From Clavaria fumosa (Eukaryota > Basidiomycota > Agaricomycetes > Agaricales > Clavariaceae), in the NCBI GenBank assembly GCA_951802425.1, contig OX637796.1, positions 1,674,001 through 1,738,000 of the forward strand: DNA of 64,000 nucleotides, read 5' to 3'. Positions 31,282-41,145 of the stretch are shown piece after piece. The notes under the pieces were generated by a model that did no database searches, was not told the DNA's origin, and saw nothing but the letters and a program-made list of their open reading frames with translations. How positions within the stretch are numbered: position 1 is the stretch's first letter; each line of letters starts with the position of its first letter. The translations under genes were made by a program, and so were the position numbers.

Positions 31282-34200
31282 TCAGGGAGATACCCCATTG
31301 TGAGTTGGCGGCTCCATGGTTAGCCTACGTAGAACCTTCAACAGTAATCCCAGAGCGATCAACGCGAAGCTCTGCGGCCCAAACGCGTCCGGTTCCTCCT
31401 TCAATGCTGTCATTGCAACATTCCACGCCGCGCAACATCGTAACATCGTCTCTCGCTCCTTATCGAACCATCCTTCATCATCATCATCATCTTCGTCGTC
31501 GTCATTCTCATCGTCCTCGTCCTCGACCATATCACCCTCTTCTGGGGTATGTAAATGTGTTCTACGCAATTCGCGCCTCACTGCTGTCACAAGCTCTTGG
31601 GTCTAAAAGGGCAAATCCATCAACACATGAGCTGAATATACAGAGGCAAGAGGTCCAGCAAAACTTGCCTGAAGATTCATGGCTGTTACTGCGTCCCTCC
31701 GCTTTCGATGATCTACCCAGCTCGCTTGGATCGTTCCACTCACGAGCTCAGCTTCCGACAAACGATGATTCGGGTTTCGAGAAAGAGTGTGAGTCTGTGC
31801 GATCGCCCGTAGCTGATTCTCGTAATGGTACATAATGTAATCCATTTCTTCGTTCAACTCGTTTGAAGGGCGTGGCAGCTCGAAATCCCTGAGTGGCCCA
31901 TCATCAAGCAAAGCGTGCTTGATTCTTTCCCATGCTAGACGAGAATAAGCCTCCTTGGGCTCGACTGGTTGGAATTTCTCCAGTGGAACATTGCGGAAAA
32001 GATGTCCGAGCGCCTTCTTGCTTTTGTAATACTTCCCCGAGTCGAGTTTTGTCCCTTCACGGGCCAGAAAATCAGGTGCGATCGTGGTATCAAACCTCGG
32101 AAGGTTCCTGTAATCAACAGCCGCTCCCGTCTTCGGAAAATCAACAGCATGCGATGCCAATTCGGCTAATTTGATGCAGGAGGGATGGCCGGGGTCGTGG
32201 ATATCGGCAATTCTAAGGTGGAGAATGGCGATTCTACCAACCTGGTCCGACTTCATCTACACAAGGCTTAAGACCGACTAGCATTCAGACTCATGGCCAC
32301 TCACATAGTCGAGGACAAAATTTGCAACGTCTTGAATTGTACAAGGGGTAGTTGTTTTCTTGTCGGGGAGACCAACATAAGAACCTGGCGTTGACGTTCG
32401 CGTGGGGAAAAGGTCAGGCTATGGAAGGTAGGATGATTAGCAAATGGCTCGAGTTGAGGCGACGAGCACACGCACATCAAGTATTAAATTGTAATGATCG
32501 CCGTCAAGGTCACCGCCGCCTAGGCATGAGGGCAAGCTTCTTGCACCCCTAGACATCGAAATTGAGATAATTTGAAGACCTCAACTAATAATGGACTCAC
32601 CTGCAGGAAAATACAACGACATTTCTTAGGTGATTCAATTTTGGGTGATCGACCGCTTCAACAAATTGAACATCTCCAGGGTGAATCTGCGGAGGCCGAG
32701 TAATAAGGACTTTCCCAAGTATACGTTTGTAGAGCCCATTGCGCTCGTCATCGACCGTCGCATAAATTTGTCCTTCTTCAAGACAGTCATGTTCGTCTGA
32801 AACACCAAGGAGAGTGAAAGAACCAGGAATTGGGATGTGTGCGCGATATTTAACCTCTCGGAGTACATGGATGGCTGCGAAAGTCAGAGAATCATTGATA
32901 AGATAGAGGGACAAAGGTTGACATGAGCTGCCGGGTGGAGGTGCGATGTCAAAGTTTAGCATCTCGTGTAGATGCTTCATGACGGAAGGTAAGTGAAAAG
33001 AGACACCAAGACCATGTTGTTGGAGCAAATCAGACCCACGCGTCATGGACGCGCGACTTTCTTCCACTTGAGAAATGGCTGCGTTCTGGAGGCACATGAA
33101 AATCTCCAACGGAACTCCGAGATACTCGAGCAAGACGATGAGAGGCCGATTCAAGAAGAGCGACATAGGCTTGGCAGAAGTAGAGGCAATATCCAATGAC
33201 TTCGCTTGACGGGCGTCTTCGAATTTGACCTGTGATGGTCGAAGGCAGATCGCTTTGCCTTGAAGGGTAGGGTCTACAACCAGGACTCCTTTCGCTCCAC
33301 CAATGCGAATTTGCCAACATGATGGCACTTCCTTCCTCAGAGAAGACCTTCGTTTGTGAGACTGCAGAGTTGACCAAACATCGCACGCCAGAGTCAACGA
33401 AATGGTCCCGCATCCATCGGTGAAAATAGAAGTGCGATTCACATTGAATCTATCGTCGATGTGCTTGATCTGGTCTGAATTCAATGTAATTGATGGGTCT
33501 GAGGCTGTGAATACTTGAGACCAGCGTGCTGCGAGTCGAGCAGGTTTGCGCTCCAATTTGCTGAAATCACCCTGTCCAACGATGAATCAAGGAATACTTG
33601 GTGAATTGTGGCAGAACTCACAAGCATGTTACGAATGCGATCTGCATTCATAGTGCCTCGGCCGTCATTGGAAAGGAAGGGCCTGACAAACCAGACAGAG
33701 TGCTCTCTCAAGCCACTCATTGAATAGCCTAAAAATTCCCACTGACGACCAGCCAGCCGGAACCCTTCCGTCATCAAACGAAGATATCGGTTTCCAACAG
33801 GATCATTGGCAGTCAAACCAATGTTATGAAATAATCTGTAGCGCCCTTCATCTGAGAAGGAAACACGAAGAAAACATTCGTGATGACCAAAGCGACGCAG
33901 AACAGCTAGTGACAATATTCTTTTAGTATTTATGAGTGTTCGGACTAGAGTACTCACCGTTTCCCCGGTCAGGCAGTGGACCTTCCAAGATTTTTGTGGA
34001 AGGCGTCACGATCAAATGATAAGATTGATATGTTGCTGGCGAAGGAGAGAAGAGACCCTTAGGTCTCTCGAGATTGCGGTAATATTGATCCTTCGACTCT
34101 TGGAGTAGACGAGATAATAGACGCGGTGATTCAACTGACGCCACCTCACGCCTATGCCGGTTCCGCCCGCGTCGTCGAGTGTTGGAGCGCTGGATCAGCA

Positions 34201-35344
34201 AGAAAGATGGTGCATTCAAGTCTTGAACAAAATGACGAAATATTGCAGCTGCATGATCCTGTGCAGCCCGTTCAAGCTCCAAGATTGGGCTTTTCAAATC
34301 ACCCAAGACCTCTAAAGGATCAAGTACAGACGCCATGACCGCTTTCTCGACTTCATACGCAAGGCCAAACTCGAGGTCCTTAAGGAACTCAAGCAGCTGG
34401 TTGAAATTGGCTTTGGAGTAGAGTTGCCGTCGCACGAATGGGGTAGGGGGTATGTTGAGACATGGGAGATTGAAAACCTCCCTGCAGCGAAGTAAAAAAG
34501 CATACATATTTGTACGAGAACCAAAGGTCATGCAGACGCATTTCGCAAGCAATGACAACTCTTCGCTGCCATTGATAGACGTTTGGCGCTGCGGAAGGGA
34601 ATCGTAGTGCAGTCCTAGTAAGCCAAACGCATCCGAGTCTGGCCTGGTCTTGTCAATTTCTGGAGGGGTACGAGCCTCGAGATAGACGCGGTGCGCTGTT
34701 TGATCACTCGAAGTGAACGCTAACGCGAGGATACCGGCTGACGGATAGAGTATGCGAATAGAACTCTCGTCCCACATTCCGAAAATCTGAGTTGCTAAGT
34801 CAGAGATGGGGTCGGCGGGAAAGCGATCTCGAAGCCGCGACGGTAAATGTAGTTGCACTTGTCGAGTCTCGGTGTCGAACACAACTCGCAGACCCGAATC
34901 TGCAGTTCTCTCGAATTCCGCAGAGAACGAACCATCCCGACACAATCGCCCGAAGGCGAGGGAACTGAGATTTGCGTCATTAGAGGTCTGCGCAGCTCTT
35001 GTCCTCTCCCTTCGCAATTCCTCTGCATCCTCCCAAGGCTGAGTTCGGAGTCTATCGATGTGCTGTGAGTTTAGCGTGGTGTGGTTCTGTTTGAAATGGA
35101 TCATACGGCCCCGGAACGAAACGCCTGCGGAATAATGTGAGAGAAAAGTGGAGCCATCCCGCTCCGTAGGGAGAGTCAAGAGACCGCATCGCGTTGGGCG
35201 GCCAGCCCTCTTTCTTAAAAGTGTGACATCGAAATTCATTTGGGGATCTGAAGCGAACGGAGGACGATGGAGAATTGGAACGAGCAAAAGTTTCATGTCG
35301 TCGACTGTGGCGCCGTCCGTGATGTTGTGCATGAAAATCTCCAT
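31282..35344 (-). CDS. Cellular RNA-dependent RNA polymerase, copy B (RNA silencing)
   Basis: The tandem paralogue of the gene at 26206-30296, with the same exon plan. It starts at the ATG at 35344 (MEIFMHNITDG) and ends at TGA 31284-31282. It has the same core motifs, with the catalytic DLDGD at 32511-32497. The intron before the catalytic exon (32600-32549, 52 nt) has a normal GT donor here, while copy A has GC. The last intron (31668-31603) has a GC donor in both copies. The core exon is about 90% identical in protein to copy A, but the first exon is much less alike. It lacks the internal repeat of copy A. No frame break is seen. It probably acts in quelling-type silencing. Confidence 0.9.
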
Positions 35345-35809
35345 TGTCGGTGTTGGGTGCAAAGTGGAGAGCTAGAATGAGCCAGATAGAGCCAGATGGA
35401 GCAGTATCTTCCTCTCAAAGCTCTCGGGAACGTAGTGTATTTATACGACAATTGCACGCGTTCCTTTCCAGTACGGAAGAAGCCGTAACACCGCCTGACC
35501 AACCTTGAGATGAGTCGTGAGCGGAGAAGGAAACCCAGGCAGCGAATATGGAAACCCTTGCTGCGGATAAGCGCCCCGATAACGCTGAGTGCCAACGAAG
35601 TTGGAGAAAACCGAACATGACGGTGGTAATGCGAGAGAGACGCGCTGTTTGATGGGCGTGGAAAGCGAGATATCGGTTAAGGGTGCTGAAGGTCAAACGG
35701 ATTGGATTCTCGTATGTTTGTACATGAGAGATAAGCAACAAAAACCAGCAACTGTTGTCCAAGTTGCAGAGGATAAGCCTATGCGGCCGCAGGAAAAGAT
35801 CGCAATCTG

Positions 35810-36828
35810 TCAAATAGACATGTATGGTGACATGCTGAGGTATGTCAGCGGAGACAAGTGATGATATTTACACAAGAACACTGACTTGGAGTTCTTCTGA
35901 CCGAGCCGCTTCTCCAGCTGGGTGAATGCATCTGCCGCAACCTCTTCTTCGGGATCGATGGCCTAAGCAGAATAATGAGTACGTGGATATCGGTTAATCA
36001 CATGACATGCCTGTTCCACTCCCTTGACCTCCGGAATATAGTACGTCAATAACCTTTCCACCCCGCGCTTCAAAGTGGCGGTACTTGAATCACAACCTCG
36101 ACAACTTCCCTTGAGCTTAATCCTGACTATACCATCGTCACTGAATCCTCGATACTCTAGATCCCCTCCATGGCTCATGATGAAGGGCCGTACTCTCGTT
36201 TCCAACGCTTCTTTGATCATGGCAACCGTCTCTGAATCCGTATCCAGAATTTTGGTGTCCTGGGAACCTGCAGCCTCTCTCTCCGCTTCAGAACGAAATA
36301 GAGATTGCCCAGACGAGAAAAATTCCATGAGCATCGAATAAATTTCAGGCTTGACGACGGCCCACGGAGTGTCTGGCGATTTCGACACCGTCACGAAATC
36401 CGGTCCGTAAAAGACGGTTTGAACACCCTCAATAGCCATTATCCGCGCAGCGAGAGGCGAGTCGAGTGCCGAAGTTGCATCGAGGAACTCGGCTGTTCCG
36501 TTCCCCATAACCGTTGTGCCTGGTATAAATTTCAGCGAGTCCTCGTTGGGGGTAGACTCTGTTTGTATGAACATAGAACGACCTGCCAAAGCAATTCAAT
36601 GCAACAACGTAAGAGTGTTCATCATTGCGTACGTGGGACATAAGGCCAAGAGGAGAGATTTAGGGCGTGGGTTGCTGACTTATTCGCAAGCGAGAAACCC
36701 CGAGTGGGTTGAAAGGAAGACAAGAATTTCTGTGACATGGTACATCTACACGCCCAAAATGGGGCGCTGGCGCCACGGCGAAATGTGAGAGACGACTTGG
36801 AAAGGCCCTTGAGCAATGAAGTGGACAT
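35810..36828 (-). CDS. NFU1: NFU1-type mitochondrial iron-sulfur scaffold
   Basis: The N-terminus from the ATG at 36828 (MSTSLLKGLSKSSLTFRRGA) looks like a mitochondrial presequence. The Nfu N domain (RSMFIQTESTPNEDSLKFIP) follows an intron whose donor is uncertain (around 36700). The C-terminal NifU domain has RPFIMSHGGDLEYRGF and LKGSCRGCDSSTATLKRGVE with the cluster-binding CxxC, then YYIPEVKGVEQ. Intron 36010-35963 appears to be GC-AG and leads to AIDPEEEVAADAFTQLEKRL. The frame then ends at TGA 35812-35810. NFU1 delivers [4Fe-4S] clusters to mitochondrial enzymes such as lipoyl synthase. The last ~25 residues lie in sequence that was part of the duplicated block. Confidence 0.87.
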
Positions 36829-37180
36829 GGTGGATCCAATGTGAGGAGAACAATTTGTTTACGTAAGTCATGATGCGACAGCAAGTCACGTGTCGTCAAC
36901 TTTGTAAAAAGTAGAAAAGCAAAAAAGCCCAAACCCTTTAAAAAAAGGAGAATTTGGGGTCGATGAACATAGGGTGATGCTGGCAATAATAGATAAGCAT
37001 CAGAACTTGAACAAAACTTGTGGTAGATCAAGCGAAGACCCCAGGTCTGCCCTCAAAAAAGGTCCTTAGAGGCACAGGAGACAAATTAAGTGTTAAGTCT
37101 TCGGAACAGGAGTCTGGGGAGTGCGATCATGTTGTAGATGTTTATTGAGCGAGTAGGGTGCGAGAGTAGAGATGGCGTTC
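36829..37180. other. Intergenic region between NFU1 and the Ngaro element
   Basis: About 350 bp with A/T runs near 36930-36950. It would contain the NFU1 promoter. No gene is seen. Confidence 0.5.
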
Positions 37181-37320
37181 TTGGCACTGCACTCAGGCCA
37201 GGATGAGGACTTATGAGAGGGTTCTATATTGATAAGCTAGTGTCTAAATACGGGTGAGCCTGGGTCGGGCGATGCTGTCCGAGCCCTAGCTGGGTGTGCC
37301 GGGGGAGTGACAGGACTACC
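37181..37320 (-). repeat. Split direct repeat B2
   Basis: 140 bp identical to 37655-37794. It forms the outer 3' end of the element. Confidence 0.9.
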
Positions 37321-37370
37321 TCTGCACAAGAGACACTAACCATCAAAATAGAACAGGGAGAGGAGGGTGG

Positions 37371-37656
37371 GTAGCGCGAAGATGTAGCGACTTCAAGTTT
37401 GGTGTAGCGACTATGGTGTAGCGACTTTGGTGTAGCGATTATGGGGGGGGGTTGGAAATTGAGTGAAGAAGCCATGGTTATATACAAGCAGGAAGCTCAT
37501 GATGTCATGGAAGTGTGTTGAGAGTATATGACGCAATGTATCTCGAGCAGTGGGGGATGATCGAGGTCGATGGGGGGGGACTGCACGTGAGGGGCCTTTC
37601 GTTGGCCAAGACAACGCGTTCTTGTCTCACTTTGTGTGACCGAACCCTTCTGTCTT
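37371..37656 (-). repeat. Split direct repeat A2
   Basis: 286 bp matching A1 (42880-43164) except one substitution (T here, C in A1, at a CpG) and one extra G. It abuts B1 directly. Confidence 0.93.
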
Positions 37657-37794
37657 GGCACTGCACTCAGGCCAGGATGAGGACTTATGAGAGGGTTCTA
37701 TATTGATAAGCTAGTGTCTAAATACGGGTGAGCCTGGGTCGGGCGATGCTGTCCGAGCCCTAGCTGGGTGTGCCGGGGGAGTGACAGGACTACC
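37655..37794 (-). repeat. Split direct repeat B1
   Basis: 140 bp identical to B2. It lies just downstream of the recombinase gene and joins A2 with a shared TT. Confidence 0.9.
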
Positions 37795-37860
37795 CGGATG
37801 CGAGCCGACGGGCGATGGCGTGCTGGAGCGGAGAACGGCAACCCCCAACCCGGAGGGACG

Positions 37861-38988
37861 CTAGGCGGCGAGGGAATCCCTCCTGTCCGATCCTTCTAGG
37901 TGGAGGTGGGCCAGCGCGTCCGTGGAACGCCAATAAGTCAGGAAGGAGTCGGATTCCCAGCGGCCGAGGGTTTTCACGATGTCAGGCGGGATGCCGCGCA
38001 GCAACAACTCCGTCGTTCCGCCAATGCGGAAGCTGTGGCCAGAGAAAATGTGAGAATCACCATTAGCAGCCCAGATACCATTGCACCATTGCAGAAATTT
38101 CTTTTTGGTTAGAATTAACCACTTGTTGGGTCCGTGGTAGGAGAAAAGTGCGGACTGCGGTGCCGCATCGTTGACTGTAAGGTGGGCCTGCATCGCTGCA
38201 ACAGGATCGCTGCCCCCAGTCTGGAAACACAGGACGACGGACGCGCCACGGGCTCCCGTCGTTTTCGTCCATGGCAGGCGCAGGGTGCGCGACCCTCTTG
38301 GCGTAGCAACGCCGCCCAAGTCCGAGCGGGAGGGGAACTTCAGAGGGTTGTGCTGGACTTGCGAGTTGGGAAGAAGTTCGCCGAGACGGTTTTGACACCA
38401 GAAAGCTGTCGTTGCTGCTGCCAGGCAGACGGCGGCGAGTGGAGAATTCGCGTCGCAAGCGGATTTTAGCATGTGAAGGTGCCTGACAGTCACGGGGGGC
38501 CACGTGGCCGTAATCGAACTAGGCGGGCGGAGGTTTTCCACGCCTCTCAGCACCTGTTGGAGGCGAACCGCGCCTGCCCACGGGACGTTCGCGAAGATGT
38601 GCAGAGCGCGCACGCCTGCTATCACATTGCGGGCAGCGGACCCCGAGTAGCGTCCAGCGAAGGAGGCTCCGAACTCGCACAGCAAATCCTCCGATGCGGG
38701 CAGACGCTCTTCGCGTGATATGTTGTTTAAGTCACACCATATGAGGTACGACGCTATCCCGCGGTTGTAGTTCCGACGTGTTGACGAGGCCCAGGAGGCA
38801 GCAACTGTTGAGGATACCCGGCTTCCTTCTTCGTGCAAGCGAGATACTTCGGAATGCGTCGAGGCCGCCGCCGAAGACTCCCCAGGAGGGGCAGATGGCG
38901 CAGGAAACTGGGCTTGGACCTGACCCACCAATATAGCGGCGAGGGCGGTCGCGATAATGGATTCAGAGACAGAGAGAGGGATGGACAT
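37861..38988 (-). CDS. Tyrosine recombinase of the Ngaro element
   Basis: The frame from the ATG at 38988 gives 375 residues; it is open upstream to about 39126. An N-terminal core-binding part (STRRNYNRGIASYLIWCDLN, then LPASEDLLCEFGASFAGRY) precedes the catalytic domain. There the first Arg lies in FWCQNRLGEL, the HxxR in SGHSFRIGGTTELLLRG, and the nucleophile Tyr in FLTYWRS after LGRWESD. All catalytic residues are present. It would integrate a circular cDNA by site-specific recombination, the known route for DIRS/Ngaro elements. Confidence 0.9.
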   Translation of the reverse strand: MSIPLSVSESIIATALAAILVGQVQAQFPAPSAPPGESSAAASTHSEVSRLHEEGSRVSSTVAASWASSTRRNYNRGIASYLIWCDLNNISREERLPASEDLLCEFGASFAGRYSGSAARNVIAGVRALHIFANVPWAGAVRLQQVLRGVENLRPPSSITATWPPVTVRHLHMLKSACDANSPLAAVCLAAATTAFWCQNRLGELLPNSQVQHNPLKFPSRSDLGGVATPRGSRTLRLPWTKTTGARGASVVLCFQTGGSDPVAAMQAHLTVNDAAPQSALFSYHGPNKWLILTKKKFLQWCNGIWAANGDSHIFSGHSFRIGGTTELLLRGIPPDIVKTLGRWESDSFLTYWRSTDALAHLHLEGSDRRDSLAA

Positions 38989-39246
38989 GGCGGCGGTGTA
39001 GGTCACTCGGTCAGTTGGCGGGCAGTGTCTTGGTTGAGACACTCGGCTGACAGGCCACACTCGTTTGATGCCCGACAGCCTACTTGTGACGTGGCCTGAC
39101 GAGCAGCGAGACGAAGGGGGGTTCAATCAAAGTGAGAATTCCAACCTTTAATTAGGATACAGCAGAGCGACTAGGGTACGGAACGCAGCCTGCAGGCCTG
39201 AAGTAGTAGAGCACACAAAATAAACTGCGCCAGACAAAGCACGACA

Positions 39247-41145
39247 TCAGACATGGACGGCGTGTCCCACGAAGCTGCGCAGACAACTGGGCACCTTTGG
39301 CAGGAACTGGATGCGGCCCATGGTCGGGAAACGGCCCCGGGATGGGCTGTCAGCCGGGTTCTGCGCCGATGGGATCCAAACCATTCGGAGCCACAGCTCG
39401 TGCTCATAGAGCAGGAGCAGGATGCGGCGTAACACGGCGTTTTGGGCCGGTCCACGGGAGTGACCTGCGGTGAAGGCACGTACGACGCCCTGATTGTCTG
39501 AGAGCACCACCAGTGTCGATCTGTTGATCCCTAGATGAATGGCCGAGAGCACTGCTAGCTCTAGTGCCACCATCTCTGCCCATCCGATATCGCGGCCGTC
39601 CATCCTCCAGCCGTCTTTGAGAGGCCAGGCGAGCCATCTATCCCTGTAGACTAGGCCAATCCCCCAGTCTGTCGAGGCGTCGACGGCAAAAGGGTCAGGG
39701 TGCTCCGGGCCGTGCGCTTTGATGTGAACGCCGCACCATGTTGATGAGAGCCGGACCTTCCACCAGTGAACGTCATCCAAAACGCTCCAGGAAGGGAAGA
39801 GGCGCACGAACTCAGATTTTGAGGCTGCGAAGCGAGCTGCAAAGGCATAGAATGAGGGGAGGTGAGCCCGGCTCAGAGGCACAACTACTGAGCAATGGTT
39901 CAGAGACCCAATGAGGGACAGACATGACCGTAGGTCGACTGAGTGGCTGTGCTTCCACAGTTCCAGCTTAGCCAGAAACTTGGCCTTTTTGGAGTCTGGG
40001 ATCGACACGGACTTGTTCACGAGGTCCCAGTCAAAGCCGATGTACCGGAAGCGGGTTGCGAAAGGAGAGCATTTGGAGGGGGACCATGGCCACCCCAGAT
40101 CGGCTGCTGTGGCCCAGATAAGAGATTCATCGAAGGAGTAAGACCATGGTGCGGAAGGCGCAGCAGGCACGGGATATCGCCAAAAGGTGAAGTTGTCCGC
40201 CCATTTGAGGATGTGGTGGACACCGCGCGAGAGGAAGATCGCCTTCGCTGCGTCCGCACAACGGCCAAAGATTCCGCTAGAGCTTGTGCAACCAAAACAG
40301 CAGCAATGGTCCATATAGACCATGCCCTGCCAGGCCACACAGACCCGCAGACGATCCTTTGGCCAAACGGGCATGCGGCGATGGGCAGAGTCGACGTCGA
40401 AGACGGCGACTTGGGTTCCGGGGGGCGCATCCTGAACAACAGTGAAGCAGTCGACGAACGACCCCCAGTCGCACTGAAATTGGGCGGCATCTATTTCAGA
40501 ATTTACAGAGTTCATTGATTGAGACAAGCGTGGAAAAGAGTGATCCTGGATCAAGCGGAGCTTCGTGGTCGAGACAACCCCGAGGGGAGAAGTTCTATAT
40601 AGTCCATACGTTGCAAGGAATAATGCGGGCGGGAGGGGGGATGAATAGCGTCCGAGGGACACCTCTTTTTCTATTTGTGCGGTAACAAAAGCTTCATTTT
40701 CTAATGCTGATTTATGGTTTGGGGGAGAGAAAATCTCCTTTATGACGGAAGAGACACCGAGACGAAAGCCATATTGAATTCCAAGGGGGACATCAGAGAA
40801 TTGTTCCAGGAGGCCAGCCTCTCGCAGCGCGGACTCCCACTCCTTCCAGAGGAGCGGAGTCACGATAGGATAAAGTCCTGCACTAGGGGTGGTTTTGGGC
40901 GCTATGCCCGGAGGCCCCGCACCTAGAACAGACGTGGGAGAAGCCGCAGGAGGTGGAGCTGCATCCCCCACTGGTGCCATTGAAATGAAAGCAGATGGAT
41001 TGGCCATTTGGCCCCTTCCAACCAGCCGGGGTCTTCGAGAGGAAACCGTTCGAGCTGCTCTGACAGACCCTCCCTGGGTGGTCACCACCACACACGTAGC
41101 AGACACCGGGACGGTGGCCGGGGCGGGGGCCTGAGCCACGTCCAC
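39247..41145 (-). CDS. Reverse transcriptase-RNase H of the Ngaro element
   Basis: A 632-codon open frame; the first ATG is at 41007. It overlaps the end of gag in another frame, so translation may need recoding. RT motifs include LRLIQDHSFPRLS, VAVFDVDSAHRRMPVW with the first catalytic Asp, CCFGCTSSSGIFGR and the palm motif HHILKWADNFTFW. RNase H motifs follow (PFAVDASTDWGIGLVY, WAEMVALELAVLSAIH, VVLSDNQGVVRAF), ending with an NPADSPSRG-type segment. The palm reads Ala-Asp-Asn where two adjacent Asp are expected, so activity is doubtful. Confidence 0.88.
   Translation of the reverse strand: MDVAQAPAPATVPVSATCVVVTTQGGSVRAARTVSSRRPRLVGRGQMANPSAFISMAPVGDAAPPPAASPTSVLGAGPPGIAPKTTPSAGLYPIVTPLLWKEWESALREAGLLEQFSDVPLGIQYGFRLGVSSVIKEIFSPPNHKSALENEAFVTAQIEKEVSLGRYSSPLPPALFLATYGLYRTSPLGVVSTTKLRLIQDHSFPRLSQSMNSVNSEIDAAQFQCDWGSFVDCFTVVQDAPPGTQVAVFDVDSAHRRMPVWPKDRLRVCVAWQGMVYMDHCCCFGCTSSSGIFGRCADAAKAIFLSRGVHHILKWADNFTFWRYPVPAAPSAPWSYSFDESLIWATAADLGWPWSPSKCSPFATRFRYIGFDWDLVNKSVSIPDSKKAKFLAKLELWKHSHSVDLRSCLSLIGSLNHCSVVVPLSRAHLPSFYAFAARFAASKSEFVRLFPSWSVLDDVHWWKVRLSSTWCGVHIKAHGPEHPDPFAVDASTDWGIGLVYRDRWLAWPLKDGWRMDGRDIGWAEMVALELAVLSAIHLGINRSTLVVLSDNQGVVRAFTAGHSRGPAQNAVLRRILLLLYEHELWLRMVWIPSAQNPADSPSRGRFPTMGRIQFLPKVPSCLRSFVGHAVHV

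Noticed and set aside
35963..36010. GT-AG alternative for the last NFU1 intron (donor CAT|GTGATT, 39 nt)
   Set aside because: It is in frame, but adds Ala-Cys-His inside a conserved junction and gives a very short intron. GC-AG from CAG|GCATGT is preferred, though not excluded without cDNA.
36660..37031. 123-codon minus-strand frame upstream of NFU1
   Set aside because: It overlaps the NFU1 presequence exon in another frame and shows no motif.
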